Part shown: one piece after another, positions 1 through 11,241 of the stretch
Layout of the letters: every line of letters starts with the position of its first letter
Numbering within the stretch: the stretch's first letter is position 1
Source of the DNA: Polytrichum commune
Lineage: Eukaryota > Streptophyta > Polytrichopsida > Polytrichales > Polytrichaceae
Assembly (NCBI GenBank): GCA_950295325.1
Contig: OX485806.1
Coordinates: forward strand, 58,833,169-58,897,168
Direction of reading: 5' to 3'
Length of the DNA: 64,000 bases
The notes under the pieces: generated by a model
What the model was told of the DNA's origin: nothing
Seen by the model: the letters and a program-made list of their open reading frames with translations, nothing else
Databases searched by the model: none
Translations under genes and position numbers: made by a program

Positions 1-722
1 TTTAAGAAAAAATAAATAAAGCAAGAAGATTACTTGCCCACTTGCCCCCTTGCCAACTCTATGGCAAAAATTTGGAAATATTTTTAAGGTCTCCCGTCGG
101 AGCCACCTCGGCAAGAGGGTGACAACCTCAACCGAGAAAACCCTCAAGCCTAAATTTTGATAAAGAATTCAAAGAATAGAGCAAGTGGCGGAGGGGTCCA
201 AACATTTTTTGAAAGGGTTTAAAAACCCCTCATTCCACTTTGTACTCTCTCTCTTCTTCTAAATGTTTGGGCGAAGCTCTGTTTTTATGTAGTTAGAAAA
301 AAACTTTTATCTTGGCTTCATAATGGCCTAATAACTAGGTTTGATAAAATCCTTTATTATCTCTCCTAGTTAGAATGTGTGTTTGTCAACACACAAAAAA
401 TTCTTTATTTCTTTTATAGAGGTAGGTTAGATTGTATAATTGCAAGTAGAGGCATTGTAGACCTTAGCCGCCAATGGCATAAATATTTAGTTCATGATCT
501 AGAACAAAAATTATTATTATTCGGTTATAGAGATTTCCTATAACTATCTATAGCCATTTTCCATTTTTGATTTGGTTAAGGCAGCAATTAATTATGAATT
601 TTTAAAGATAGAATAGAAAAAACAAGGTGTTCCTTTGGGTAACGGCTGTTGGATCAAACCTGCAAACCCAATAAAAATTTTATTTTTAAAAAACCATGTG
701 TTTTCCAAGTAGATATTTTGTC
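1..722. other. AT-rich intergenic DNA, nothing recognised
   Basis: No open frame of note, no splice-framed exon and no repeat family that I can name. The stretch is AT-rich and probably old transposon-derived sequence. Confidence 0.5.
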
Positions 723-1056
723 TAGCTTTCTAAGGTTGTCTAGAATATTTGATTTGTGTAGGACATGAATTAAATATGAATTTTTGAATTTGGGATACAT
801 AATTTGAGACTTCCTAGTTGACTGTTGTATTACAAAGAATCTACTGGAGACATCTTGGCTTAACTTGCTGATATTATTATTTTTTTGAATATTTTTCCAA
901 TGTTATTTAGAACGATTGATTTGAATAAGAAATGAATTAGAGACAAATTTTTGAAGACGAGATACGTAGTTTAAGACTTCCTCGTTGACTGTTGTATTAC
1001 AAGGAGTTTGTTGGATTCATCTTGGTTTAACTTGCTGATATCATATTTTTCTCATT
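723..1056. repeat. 167-bp tandem duplication, two copies plus a diverged partial third
   Basis: Shared words such as ATGAATTA (765 and 932) and TTAACTTGCTGATA (860 and 1027) recur at a constant spacing of 167 bases, as does GTTGACTGTTGTATTACAA. A weaker third match starts near 1,112. The copies differ at many positions, so the duplication is not recent. No coding role is visible. Confidence 0.75.
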
Positions 1057-1920
1057 TAGAACTTGTTAATTTATTTCCAATAGTGTATGGAAAGTCCAGA
1101 TCCAAGTATTAATGAATTTACTATGAAGTTTTGAAGTTGGAAATTGGATATATGGGTTGGAAGGGTCGGTTGAATCGACCTCGCACTTCCAACCCTTATA
1201 ACTTTTGCATTTCTTATCCGATTAAAGTGATTTTTAGATCGTTAGAAAGATAATTATGTGCATTAAGTAAATTTATTATGCTTAGGCCTAAATTATAGTG
1301 CAAAAGAAATAAATGATGTTTTAATCGTTAACTAACATAAGTTTTATAATCAAACTAGTTACAAGGAAGGAGACAAGGATAACGTCCGGAAAATGGAGCA
1401 AGAAATTAGGTAGCAACTCAGCCTATATTGAGCCCAATCAGCTGATGAAAATTGAGGTAAACTAACTAAACCTAGCCTTTCATTTAGAGTTGGAGGGAGC
1501 GCGGCCAAGGTATGCATCCCTAAACCCACTCACCTATCTCGTAAGGTCAAGTGGCTTGATCACTTGACCACCAAGAGGGTACCCAACTGCATTGTTATCG
1601 GGCCCTTTGGTATGTTTTTATGATAGTAGTTTTATTTATTAGTAAGTTTTGTATGTGCTAAGTCGGACTAATCACCGACACGACCACTCTGAATGTTGTT
1701 GTGGAAAAGTGGGATTAATGACCCGCGGATCCACTATTATGTTGTTGACCCCATATATTGAGAGTAATGGCCCCAATTTATGAAGATTGTGCAACAGGTT
1801 GAACCTATAAATTGCCCGTCACCTTAGTCTCATTAAGTTGCATTTCGTGGTCTATCCAGTGTAAAACACTTAACAATTAAAAGCATACAAAACAAATCGT
1901 AAGACCACAAAATCACACAG
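1057..1920. other. No gene recognised
   Basis: Mixed-composition DNA upstream of the gypsy integrase remnant. I see no conserved frame; the rest of the gypsy pol gene expected here is missing or has decayed beyond recognition. Confidence 0.4.
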
Positions 1921-2036
1921 AGGCGGATGGCTTGGCTGAACGGGTTATTCAGACAACCAAGCATGGCTTGAGGAAGTATGGATTACTTCGGGGGAGCCAC
2001 CAGGATTGGAACCTTATGTTGCCTTGAATTGCTATG
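1921..2036 (+). pseudogene. Ty3/gypsy integrase fragment, upstream half (element G1)
   Basis: The frame beginning GCGGATGGC reads ADGLAERVIQTTKHGLRKYG and then QDWNLMLP-stop-IAM. This matches the gypsy integrase core around its last catalytic region (the QADGLAERV block) followed by the WxxxLPWIAMGYR block. The tryptophan after LP is a TGA stop. Homology begins abruptly near 1,921, so everything upstream of this block (gag, protease, RT, RNase H and most of integrase) is lost or unrecognisable. The coding sequence breaks at IAM exactly where the solo LTR is inserted and resumes at 3,781 with the expected GYR. This is a dead copy. Confidence 0.85.
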
Positions 2037-3780
2037 TGTCAGCCCTAAACCCCCACCTTTGTGCGTCGTAGTCCACGTGAGAGCCTATGGCTCACATGTA
2101 CTTAATTAATTCCCTTAGCCTCGGAATCCAACTCCCAATACTCCTCCAATACGAATATTAAACACACAACTTTATTCAATTAGCACATGGTCCAAGTATT
2201 TAGAAATACTTCGTGGCCTTGTGATCTTTAGCACCCACACTCACACGCATAAACATCAATCCCCACTCAAAGCCTCAACATTATGACAATGATCTACCTA
2301 ACTACCTAAGTTGTCTCCTAATGACATCAAACAACGCCAAATTATACAGTTGGCCTACTTATGCCCATTATTCAATCCCACATCATTACTTAAGTGCCAC
2401 ACAATTAAATTCTAACCTCCCACTCGAACCTAAGATAACTAATTTCTAATCACCAAATAATCTACTACTTCAAGGTTAGACCTCAGTTTAATAGATGTGC
2501 GGCCTTCACACTTTTCCTCCCCTTGCCCTTGCTAGACCTTGAAGTGTTGCTGCTACTTGGCGGCTTGTGGCAAGGTTTGTTGCCTCCCTCGCCGAGTGCA
2601 CCCTCTCCATCTTCCTGTTTTTCTCCTTTGGCCTGCGGTTCCAATAGCTTCAATCCAATTCAAACACACCAGCAGCTCCACAGTTAGGCAACTAGCAGAT
2701 TGCCTGGGATTTGGGCAACTCTACAGCCGTGAATGCTTACCAGACCTTGGCACTCATCAGGGATTTAAGCTTGGATCTGCTGGCAAGACCTCCTTGTAAT
2801 TACCGACTCGGGAGGCTCTACAGGCATGTATACCTCCGAGTACCTCGGAATTGCCTGAGCCTTTGTAAATGTTTGCAGAAGACTTTGGCTTGACCCACCG
2901 GGATCTGAGCAAGGACATGGTTCTTGAGATCCGCCAATCCGAGACCCTCGTTATGCTGACCTCTCCCAACTGTCCAAAACAATTCGGCATTGGGTTTGTA
3001 AAACCTGGATGTTCAGCACAACCGCCAGCAAACGGAAGCGGCCAGTGTCAATTCAGCATTACGAGTTAGCCAGCGTTGCTCACCGCCTAGTAGCCCTCAG
3101 CACAACAATTCACTGCCCAGCTCCTCTGGAGCCGACTTCAATTTTTCCCCGTTGTCTCCCTCATATCTAGTGCCCATCTTCGGAGGCAATGCACCCTCTA
3201 CGATCAACTCACGTCTGCTTCAACCCCTCCAGCCGCATTCCCTATGTTCGCTATATGAGAGCGCCGTTAGCTGCTTCACGGCAGCAGCCACTCCTTCCAT
3301 CCTAGTTCCCCCTTAGCACCTTCAGCTGCCCATCCATCGATCCAGTGATTGTAAGTTTGCACAGCGCTTCCGCATTGTCTCTCACTCTCCTGCTCACTCC
3401 CCCTGTTACTAGACTTCCAGTTGACTTCCTTGCGGCGCCCCTGTTCCCAAGAGTCTCTACAGGCCTCCCTCGGAGCCCCCTTGGCCTCATCTTCCCGAGT
3501 TTATCCACTTAGCACCTAACCTCTCCTAAAACGAACAACACCATAAGATTTGGCTTCACATGGTTAGCCTTACATATCACTTACGTCTAACAACTCTCCC
3601 CTCCGTTCCACTAAACTCCTAACAGTGAATAACTCCTAACCTAGTTTTTTAAATCAATTCAAATCCAAAAAAAAAACATCATTCTTTTTATCTTTTTGAT
3701 TGTGCAATGTAAAGCTAGAACCTAAGGTCTTTGACGATTTTAAGCTTAAGAGCCAATGTGGGTACAACATTGGGTTGACA
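2037..3780 (-). mobile_element. Solo LTR, family A, inserted in the gypsy integrase; 5-bp TSD CTATG
   Basis: The insert starts TGTCAGCCCTAAACC and ends GGGTTGACA, the TG...CA pattern of an LTR. It is flanked by CTATG at 2,032-2,036 and again at 3,781-3,785. The flanking integrase frame resumes across it. Read on the minus strand it has an AATAAA-like signal near 2,170 and a terminal block (gagccataggctctcac, tacgacgc, gtgggggttta) also found at 25.9, 31.5 and 49.2 kb, which shows family membership. No internal genes or second LTR are present, so it is best explained as a solo LTR left by LTR-LTR recombination, 1,744 bp long. The middle part (about 2,510-3,560) is GC-richer than its ends. Confidence 0.9.
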
Positions 3781-4435
3781 CTATGGGCTATCGATTTAAT
3801 AGACATGCCTCTTTGGCATCCTACAGCCTGTATCAATTGTTGTATGGACATGAGCCTATACTCCCAAGTTCTATTCGGGAGAAACTAGCTCTTGTTGTGG
3901 ACTTGGATGACCCAAACATTTGGGCAGAGTGTTTGCAAGAGCGGGCTCAATTCTTCCAAACGGCCATATTTATGGCCATGGAGAATTTGTCCATTGTTCA
4001 ACACCGTGACACATTGCGTTATGCACACATTCGCAGTGGTGCTTACCGACCTCGGTTGCGGAAATTCCGGCAAGGGGATTATGTTTATCTCCAACATGAG
4101 GCGCCTACAACATTGGATGTCAAGGCAGGGCGCACTATCTTGCGGATGAAGGAGGTGTTGCCAAGTGGTTTGTTGTTGTTGGAAGGCAAGGATGGCAGGG
4201 AATGTCGCAAGCATTCCAAAAATTGTGCCCCATGTCATCTACCCATTGAGGGTACAGTTCATCTTGAATTGCTGGTCATGCCAGAAGGTCTTCCATGTTT
4301 TGTGTGTGGAGAGAAGAAATGAGTAGCTACTATGTTTTTGTATGATCAAAGTCAACGTGGTTAACACATGGCATGCTTGAGGCCACCCTTGATTTCTCTA
4401 CCATCTAGATAGTAGAGTTGTCCTCGTTGTCGAGG
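3781..4435 (+). pseudogene. Ty3/gypsy integrase C-terminus with degenerate PHD finger (element G1)
   Basis: From 3,786 the frame reads GYRFNRHASLASYSLYQLLY, then GHEPILPSS, a REKL-type block, QHRDTLRYAHIRSGAYRPRL, and the GDYVYLQ plus APTTLDVKAGRTILR region of the integrase C-terminal barrel. About 135 codons after GYR come CAPCHLPIEG and then CFVCGEKK, followed by a TGA stop. Past the stop the same frame still gives a decayed zinc-finger pattern: LYDQSQRG, a stop in place of W, HMACLRPPLISLPS, and CPRC (4,419-4,430). This is the C4HC3 order of a PHD finger: CxxC, a second CxxC now YDQS, HxxC, CxxC. I infer that the parent element encoded integrase fused to a chromatin-reading PHD module. Several stops make this copy non-functional. 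Confidence 0.85.
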
Positions 4436-4749
4436 ATCTTTAGTACTTGGTGCTTCCACCAGTCGTGGTCAATGATCCTGTGTGGTTTTCATCATCTTGT
4501 GCCTGCCCAAATGGAAAATGAGGAGTTATGGTTTAGAAACGCAATCGAACATGAGACGGTGGAATTAAATTTTTGGAATCTAATGGCCAAACATCAGAGG
4601 CGATTAAGAATGGGGCTCACACTGCACCCAGCCTACAGTTCCTTGGAATGACGTTCACCACACTAGTTGGTTGTGGAGCAATCCTTCATTATTCATGCCT
4701 TTTGGATTGGCATTGGTCCTAGCTGCTTGGCAGGACTCCATAGTCAACT

Positions 4750-5060
4750 AAGGGGGGGCATGTCGAGGTGTGTTATTTATGTGTGACTTTGCTATGTTTT
4801 AGTGTTGTTTGTTAGTGGTGGATGATACTCGAGCTGTAGTGACACACAATCGCTATTTATACGACAGGGTGTTTTGATATCACCACACAAAATAAAACAA
4901 AAAAATATAGCTAGATAATCCTTGTCATATATCCCCTCTAAAACATGTGGGGATTTCAAGGAATACCACTATTGCTATCACGCTATAGTTCTCCCTATCT
5001 TTTCTTTTCAATACCTTAAGACAATAGCCTATCCAAACATGCTTAGTTGAGGGAATTCCA
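4750..5060 (+). mobile_element. Polypurine tract and start of the 3' LTR of gypsy element G1
   Basis: AAGGGGGGGCA (about 4,750-4,760) is a polypurine tract directly followed by TGTCGAGGTGTG, a typical LTR start. It lies about 320 bases after the last PHD cysteine, as expected for the 3' end of this element. A TATA-like TTTATA occurs near 4,855. I could not find the LTR end, so the right boundary is arbitrary. Confidence 0.6.
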
Positions 5061-6640
5061 ATTCATATGTTGCCTTGGGGGTTGGGTTTTTCATAGCACA
5101 TACAAACTAATGTGAGTGTAAGAAGGGTGTTACTTTAGGTATTAGTCTACATACTACACATAAAGGAGACGTCCTATATTTCTCTAGTGTGTACACCTAA
5201 AAGGGTTATTAAACTTTCTAAAGTAGAGGTTGAAATACAAAGGGGGGGCCTAAGATTTAGAGAAATATTGACAATAAAGGTGTTAGTTTCATCCAATTCA
5301 TGTTTTCATTCATTGTTGCCATAATGTCAAAGTCCTTAATGACTACCATGCATGTTCTTGTTAGGGTTTCCATGGAGCTTTTAAGTTTTAATAAACTAAT
5401 GATTCTTTGGAGCACTCGTGGGTTTCCTTGAGTTATTGTGCTCTTGTCTTTATTTGTTGGATGCAATCGTTGAGTTACACATTGAGGATGAAAATGATTT
5501 TTTCACAGGAAAGTGAAAGTGGATTTTATGTTCAATAAAGGCCTGATTAATTCATGATATATATTTTGTATATGTAGTGGAGGCATTCATCACATTAAAT
5601 TGAAAAGTACAATATAAATACCCTAGCATGCCGTTAGTACGTATACACTTGTTTTCCTCTCTAAACTTCTCGTATATAGATGGATTAATTGCATAATGAT
5701 CCACGCACATCATGTAGATTTCCAATAATTCCCAATGAAGAGTCCACCCCCTAGGTATGCTTCCCCATTCCCACTTGCTCCTTAATTGGGTTGGGAAAAA
5801 CAAAATTTTAGAACCACATCACAACTAGGTTGTGAGGTCAAGGTCTCAATCACCACAGTCGCGATTAGGATCTTTGAGACCGTACGGCCTAGGAACAACC
5901 AAAGTTCCTTAACCATCCAGCGTCCATTGAGCTTCTTCACCCATACCTCAAGATTTGACCAAGTAGACTATGAAGTCTACCATGAGGCCATAGGAACATC
6001 ACGCTGTTGTTGAAGAAGCCTTTGAACCTAGGGATTTCACATCAAGTTGTGTCACATCCCTAGGACATAACATTGGACTCAAAAGTGTGACATTGGCAAA
6101 GGATAAGTCTGAAATTTTTTCCAAGGGTAGATTGATGTTGTCAACCATCTAGTCAATTGGGTGGATGCTAACTCGAATATTACTGTACACTCAACATAGA
6201 CATCAACCACAAATTAATATTCTTAAAAAAAATACGAATTGTTAGATCATGTTGGTTGTAAAGGCTAATGATCTAGATTTTTGTGAACTTTATTTTTTGT
6301 TTTTTATCTTAACAATCGACTAGTTGGCCAACTACTCTTGGTTGAGTGAAGCACTTGACTAGGAGCACCCAACCAGTTGAACTACCTTTAATTGTCTACT
6401 GCAATCCTTGATTTGTCAACTTATAGGCCAGCAATTGAAACATTGAGATACGAAACAATAAATCTAGCAATTCCGGGTCTTCACCCAAGATGATTGTTGA
6501 GCTCCTTTCCTGAGCAATATCATGGGCATGTACTCCCACGGCCAGCTATGGGAATGCATTGAAGTCTCCATGGTTCACTCGCTTGGGGTTTGTAATAGGT
6601 TTCACATGTAGAGAGGATTTACCAGGATTTCAATCGCATC
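5061..6640. other. No gene recognised
   Basis: Probably the remainder of the gypsy LTR and flanking DNA. Short open frames exist on both strands, but none shows a recognisable domain or splice-supported exon. Confidence 0.4.
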
Positions 6641-8014
6641 TTGCACAAGTTTCATGCACTTAGAATTTGAGAGCCTGGAGTTCTTATCTACAAACATCCG
6701 TTTTTTTCAAAATAATGGATAAGCATGTTCTTGCTTCTATGAAGAGAAGTATTGCTTTCGGTGCTAATAAGCCCTGGAGGAAGGTGGATTATTTCCCAGA
6801 TGATGATGAAAGACGTATTTTACAGCATCCAGATCATCAGTGCAAACTTACGATGTCTTCCTTGACTTTGTGCATGAAATGGGTGCATGAACTAGAATGC
6901 TTACACTAATATAGGTTTTGGATATGCAGGTTCGAAGAGGGACAAGTTTAAAGTGTATTATTCCTTCGATGAGGATGTGATAAGGATGTTCATATGCCTG
7001 ACGACTGTCTAGACAAGCACTATTGTGGAAATTATTTCTGATTTTGTGCTTAACTTGGTGAATGAACTGAAGGATGAAGGTACCCAAGCCACAGCACATA
7101 AAAGCACAAAGTATGCCGATATTATGAAGCAAAGACAATAGAATAACATAATGTTTCTACAATTTTTCCTGAGTAATCTAAGTTCAAAGCTAACTCTAAA
7201 CTCTGCCTTTATCACAAGACATAACGCTATGACAATCATTTTCAGTTTCAACACCCTAAGAGTACTGTGCGGTTTAAGAAGAATGTAAACCTTGGGGAGT
7301 CAACACTGCAGCATGTTATTCGAACCATGGGGCTTCTGCTGATCTTGTAGGCAATTTCACGAACAAGTCAGAAAGGGTGACAATTCTCACTAGGATGAGC
7401 GTAGCAAATCTTCCAGCAGATGTGATTGCTGCAAATTCTGGGCATAAAAACATTGCCAGTATCGAACGATACAATTGTGTGAAGGCTCTCAAAGTGAGAG
7501 CAGCTCAAGCATTGGCAAGGGCACCTTATGACCTGGAAACTGAAGAAGTGAGGGAATCTGATCACTTTTAGCAAATGGAAATTGGTCTTTCCACAGGGCA
7601 AATGTGGCAAATAGGGGTGCAGTTGTTCTTAGTGAGATTTCGGAGTCTGATGATGGTTCCAGTGCACTCAATGTTCCAGCGAAGTCAATTTCAATGAGGG
7701 TGCAGCATTGTCAGGGGATCAGACCTTTTCAGACTCAAAATGCTCGTCCTGCACAAGTACCTCACCCTCCCGAATACAATCGTCCTGCTCAATTAGGCCG
7801 CCCTAGTAGCTGTATTAAGGAACCCGGTCCTACTCTATCTTTGGCAGTCAGTCCTTCTCGACCTACATTTAGGCCCATTGCTAAGAGAATTCCTGATACC
7901 ACCACTAGTTGCACTCCAGGATTGAACACTAGAGGGAATGGGCTGTGGTTCCTCATGGCAACGTTCATCATCGTCTGTGAAATAATCTACTGTACCTTCC
8001 TCCTGGGCTTATAG
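6641..8014 (+). pseudogene. Crypton/DUF3504-type tyrosine recombinase remnant
   Basis: The block at about 7,262-7,571 reads KKNVNLGESTLQHVIRTMG, then after a one-base frame change (near 7,332) ASADLVGNFTNKSERVT, then LPADVIAANSGHKNIASIER and YN. This has the order of the catalytic C-terminus of DUF3504/Crypton tyrosine recombinases: a TNxSxRVT motif with the catalytic arginine, then GHKxxxSxxxY with histidine and the nucleophilic tyrosine. The family makes DNA breaks through a 3'-phosphotyrosine and moves circular DNA. Upstream (6,641-6,909) lies an open stretch with an acidic PDDDE segment, and downstream (7,571-8,014) a proline/serine-rich tail without a known domain; both may belong to the same gene. 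The frameshift and several upstream stops suggest a dead or intron-interrupted copy. It is convergent with the XRI1-like gene. Confidence 0.6.
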
Positions 8015-8947
8015 TACCGGCAGCACTTCATAAAAGCACGAACATGCTTATTCGTTATTCTAAAAAACGGATGTTTGTCGTTGGTCATGGATGCATGAAA
8101 GTGTGCGCTAATTTATCCCAAGAACAAGAGTCAACAGCCAACACAATTGCAGGGGACTTGACCACCTCTCTTTCCCAGAAACACGAAATTAGTTTCTGCA
8201 CTTAAATTGTTGCACTTTTCCATGGCATTATATTCTTATTATTCAAACCTCGCCAAAAGGTCTGAATAAAAAATCACACAAAAAGATTTGAATTTTCATA
8301 TTTCTAGCGTCTCAAGAAACAAAATGCTCAATCAATCTAGTCATGCCCCATTCAAAATGGGCAAGTAAAAGGACAGCCACATTCCAACTTCCATGTTGGA
8401 TAATAAGGCAAATTTACTATCTCACATTTTTAACCACCAACAAGATGCTTCAAGATACCAATGAAAGCTTCGCCGATATCAGATAACTCTACTTTGCCTT
8501 GCCAAACGGCGGTACATGGAAGTGCCCTATCTGAAGAGATACAGGGTGTTCAACGTGAAGAATGTTCAATGCATGCAGACAATGTGTCACCACCTCCTAC
8601 TTTACAGAGCAGTGTGGTGTAGACTAGTGCAGACTTTAAAACACCAGTGTACTCTACACCAGTCTAGACTTAAGGACTATCTAGCCATGAAGGTGCACAT
8701 ATTTCTATTTTACACTGTCGAAAAGCCTTGAAATCTTCTTCAAAGCTATCACAAGCCCTTCTATCAGAAAAATCCATTACTTATACACTCAACTAAGCTA
8801 GCGAATTGCTAGTCCTTGAAGATGCACACCATATTGCAAGAAAAGATTATGCCATTCAGAATAGCTTTCATCAACAGGTGTTGCCGCCTGTGGACCCTGG
8901 ATGCTTTGACAATGCTTAACCTACATTTTGTGGGAAGTAAACGTGTT
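8015..8947. other. Intergenic space between the recombinase remnant and XRI1-like gene
   Basis: No conserved frame. The right part probably holds the 3' UTR and polyadenylation region of the XRI1-like gene, which ends at 8,948 on the minus strand. Confidence 0.4.
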
Positions 8948-11241
8948 TCATCCCCTGGTCCTCATAATGGTGATAGTGCCATGACCTTCCGTGTGGATCT
9001 TGGTGCATGTAACAACAGACTTTCCCGAAAGCCCTGCCCCTGATTGAGCTGGAGGCTTCTCAATATTGGTAGAAAATGGCTTCTGTTCTGGCATGGGAGG
9101 GGGAGTAAGTAGGTGCTTGTTAATGTCATTCAATGTAACATCCCCTTGGGCAGCAGATGGCTTCACCAAAGCAAATGGAAATGCCACACAGTTTGATGAC
9201 TTTCCTTTGAACCGACTAGGTCCTGTAGACTGTTTTCGACCTGCACCATTTTTTTTTTTACATAAGCCTATGATGTGTTCAAGAGGATCTCCGTACTCGA
9301 CTAATCTAGGCAGGGAAATGGACTTTATAAACCTCTGATGATAATACAAGAGTATTTGTGCTGATCAAAAGCAAATTACAAACATTGCCACATAGCAGAC
9401 TAGAAACTCTACAATCAATCTAACAGAAGAATAAAAAAATTTCACATATGGATCACGTGAGTGCCACTTCCATATCCTACAATGCAAGACTTCGTAAGGT
9501 CTAAACAGCAGTGAGTGAGGTAGCAAAGAGGCGCATTTACCAGGAATGGGAGGCCTGGAGAAGGGAGTCTGAGGACCTTGTAACACTTCAGCTTCATGTA
9601 GCTGCTGTTTTTGCGATCTGCATTGGGACTGCAGAACTTGAAGTTTATTTTCTGGAGTCCTTGAAAGCTGCAAATTTTGTGATTGTTGTTGCCAAGTTTG
9701 TTGTACGTGGTTTCCCCCAACCAAAGTCATGTCATGATCACTAAATGGAAGAATAGGAGCTTTCCTGGAAAATAAGGAGTACCAACACACTATTAGAGTT
9801 TGCAATAACGACAAATCCATAAAGCTAAGCTGGCCTAGTAACCTAAAGAACAATGCCCTTTCAAGCATCAAGGTTCAGACAACACTTACAGATATAGGTA
9901 ATCAATAATCAACAGAATAATTATCAAGACCGAGAGTTACTCCAGAAATTTTATAGTTACACATTCGACCAAAGCAAGTAAAATAAAGTAGAAAACAATT
10001 AAACATGCAGCAATAGCCAAATAGCAGCAAGCCTTTTGACCAGGGTCCATCCACAGCGATCCCCGTAAAACAAGCCACCTTTCACAACGTCCCCAGTGAG
10101 TCTATCAGCTCCCAACACTGAATCCTAGTTTTGAATATCTGATACATCCCAAAGAGAACAGGAAAAACGGTACCAAGGAAATCCAAATACAGTGATCCTT
10201 ACATCTGCTCGTATGCACTACAGGCCTTGTCCTCAAAAGACTTACACATCCACTTGTCCACAGGTTGTTGTAAATGGGCAGGAACAGAATCACTGACATC
10301 GTCTGCAAAAGTTTCCAGAGCAGAAGCAGATTAATGCACATGTGAAGCAACCAATTAGTCCAGTGCACCAAGCGTGCAAGAGATGGAAGTCTGTGAAATA
10401 CTTACCCACTCTCGAAAACCACAAAGATGTTGGTGAGCCAGGTGGTCCACACGGGACTGGCACGATGAATTCCTCTTTGTTAGATACCAAAGCAGGTATG
10501 CAGCTCTGCTTACAATTATAGCAAGACCACAGAATCACATTAGGTTCCATCCACATGGGACCCTGGAAGATAGTAACTTGACTATTAGTGAGACTTTGTG
10601 ATAGACAGCTTAAAGGACCTACCCTCAAGGAAGATTGAAGTGCCGTAGGGGAGCCCAGGATATTGACATGCGGAGGAGAACCTGGAACAATCCCCTCTGT
10701 TCTTGCTCCTGCAAAGTGTAGCATCCGCCGCCGTTTATAGCGTTCACCATGCTGCTTAATGTACTCAGATGAAGAAGAGCCATTACTGTCACTACCTGAA
10801 GAGTCAGGAGAAAGGATGTTAAACTCGCCTCTCAGAAAGTTCTTGCCCATATAAATCATACTGTCAATATTTACGATCAATCATCGTGTACCTAGATGAT
10901 CAAGGGTAATAGCATGATGTGGAGGTTTGGATAGATGGATTCTTGTATCCACAAGTGGAGGAGCTGTGCCAAATAAGTTAGGAGATCCGCCTCCGCTGTG
11001 CGTTAGTTCCTCCCAAAACGATGTAGAGATAGCTGCAAAGAATGACAAGAGTCTTCAGCCAATAGAATAGACAAGAGCTCTCCTATTTTGCACATATCTA
11101 CTTAACAGAGACTGTTCTACTTCAGTGAGGGAATTGAAGTGTACGAGCATTGTCAATATGCAGACCTAGAGGAAACTCCGAATCAAGCTTGAATGATTCA
11201 TCCTGCCAATACCAAGGCTCCATATCATCCCTTCCTGCCAT
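8948..11241 (-). CDS. XRI1-like: XRI1-like protein (meiosis/DNA-damage family), spliced host gene
   Basis: Seven coding exons are supported by GT/AG borders and continuous phase: 11,241-11,166; 11,032-10,892; 10,795-10,623; 10,562-10,406; 10,302-10,248; 9,764-9,541; about 9,300-8,948. Together they give 1,179 bp, about 392 residues. Family marks are the N-terminal MEPWYWQDESFKLDSEF, the basic YKRRRML block, and the C-terminal FPFALVKPS, GDVTLNDIN and final GTITIMRTRG, which fit the plant XRI1 family. In Arabidopsis XRI1 is X-ray inducible, needed for meiosis and post-meiotic fertility, and binds MND1. A Gln-rich stretch (about 9,600-9,700) and a CYNCKQSC motif lie between. The start at 11,241 puts MAGRDDMEPWYWQ at the N-terminus. 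The last intron is uncertain: the final exon could instead start at 9,334 with a 20-nt microexon before it. The donor after exon 5 (GTGTAAG) is weaker than its neighbours. No stop or frameshift is needed in this model. Confidence 0.82.

Noticed and set aside
9066..9744. Plus-strand open frames over the XRI1-like exons
   Set aside because: They are antisense shadows of exons 6 and 7; the minus strand has family motifs and splice sites.
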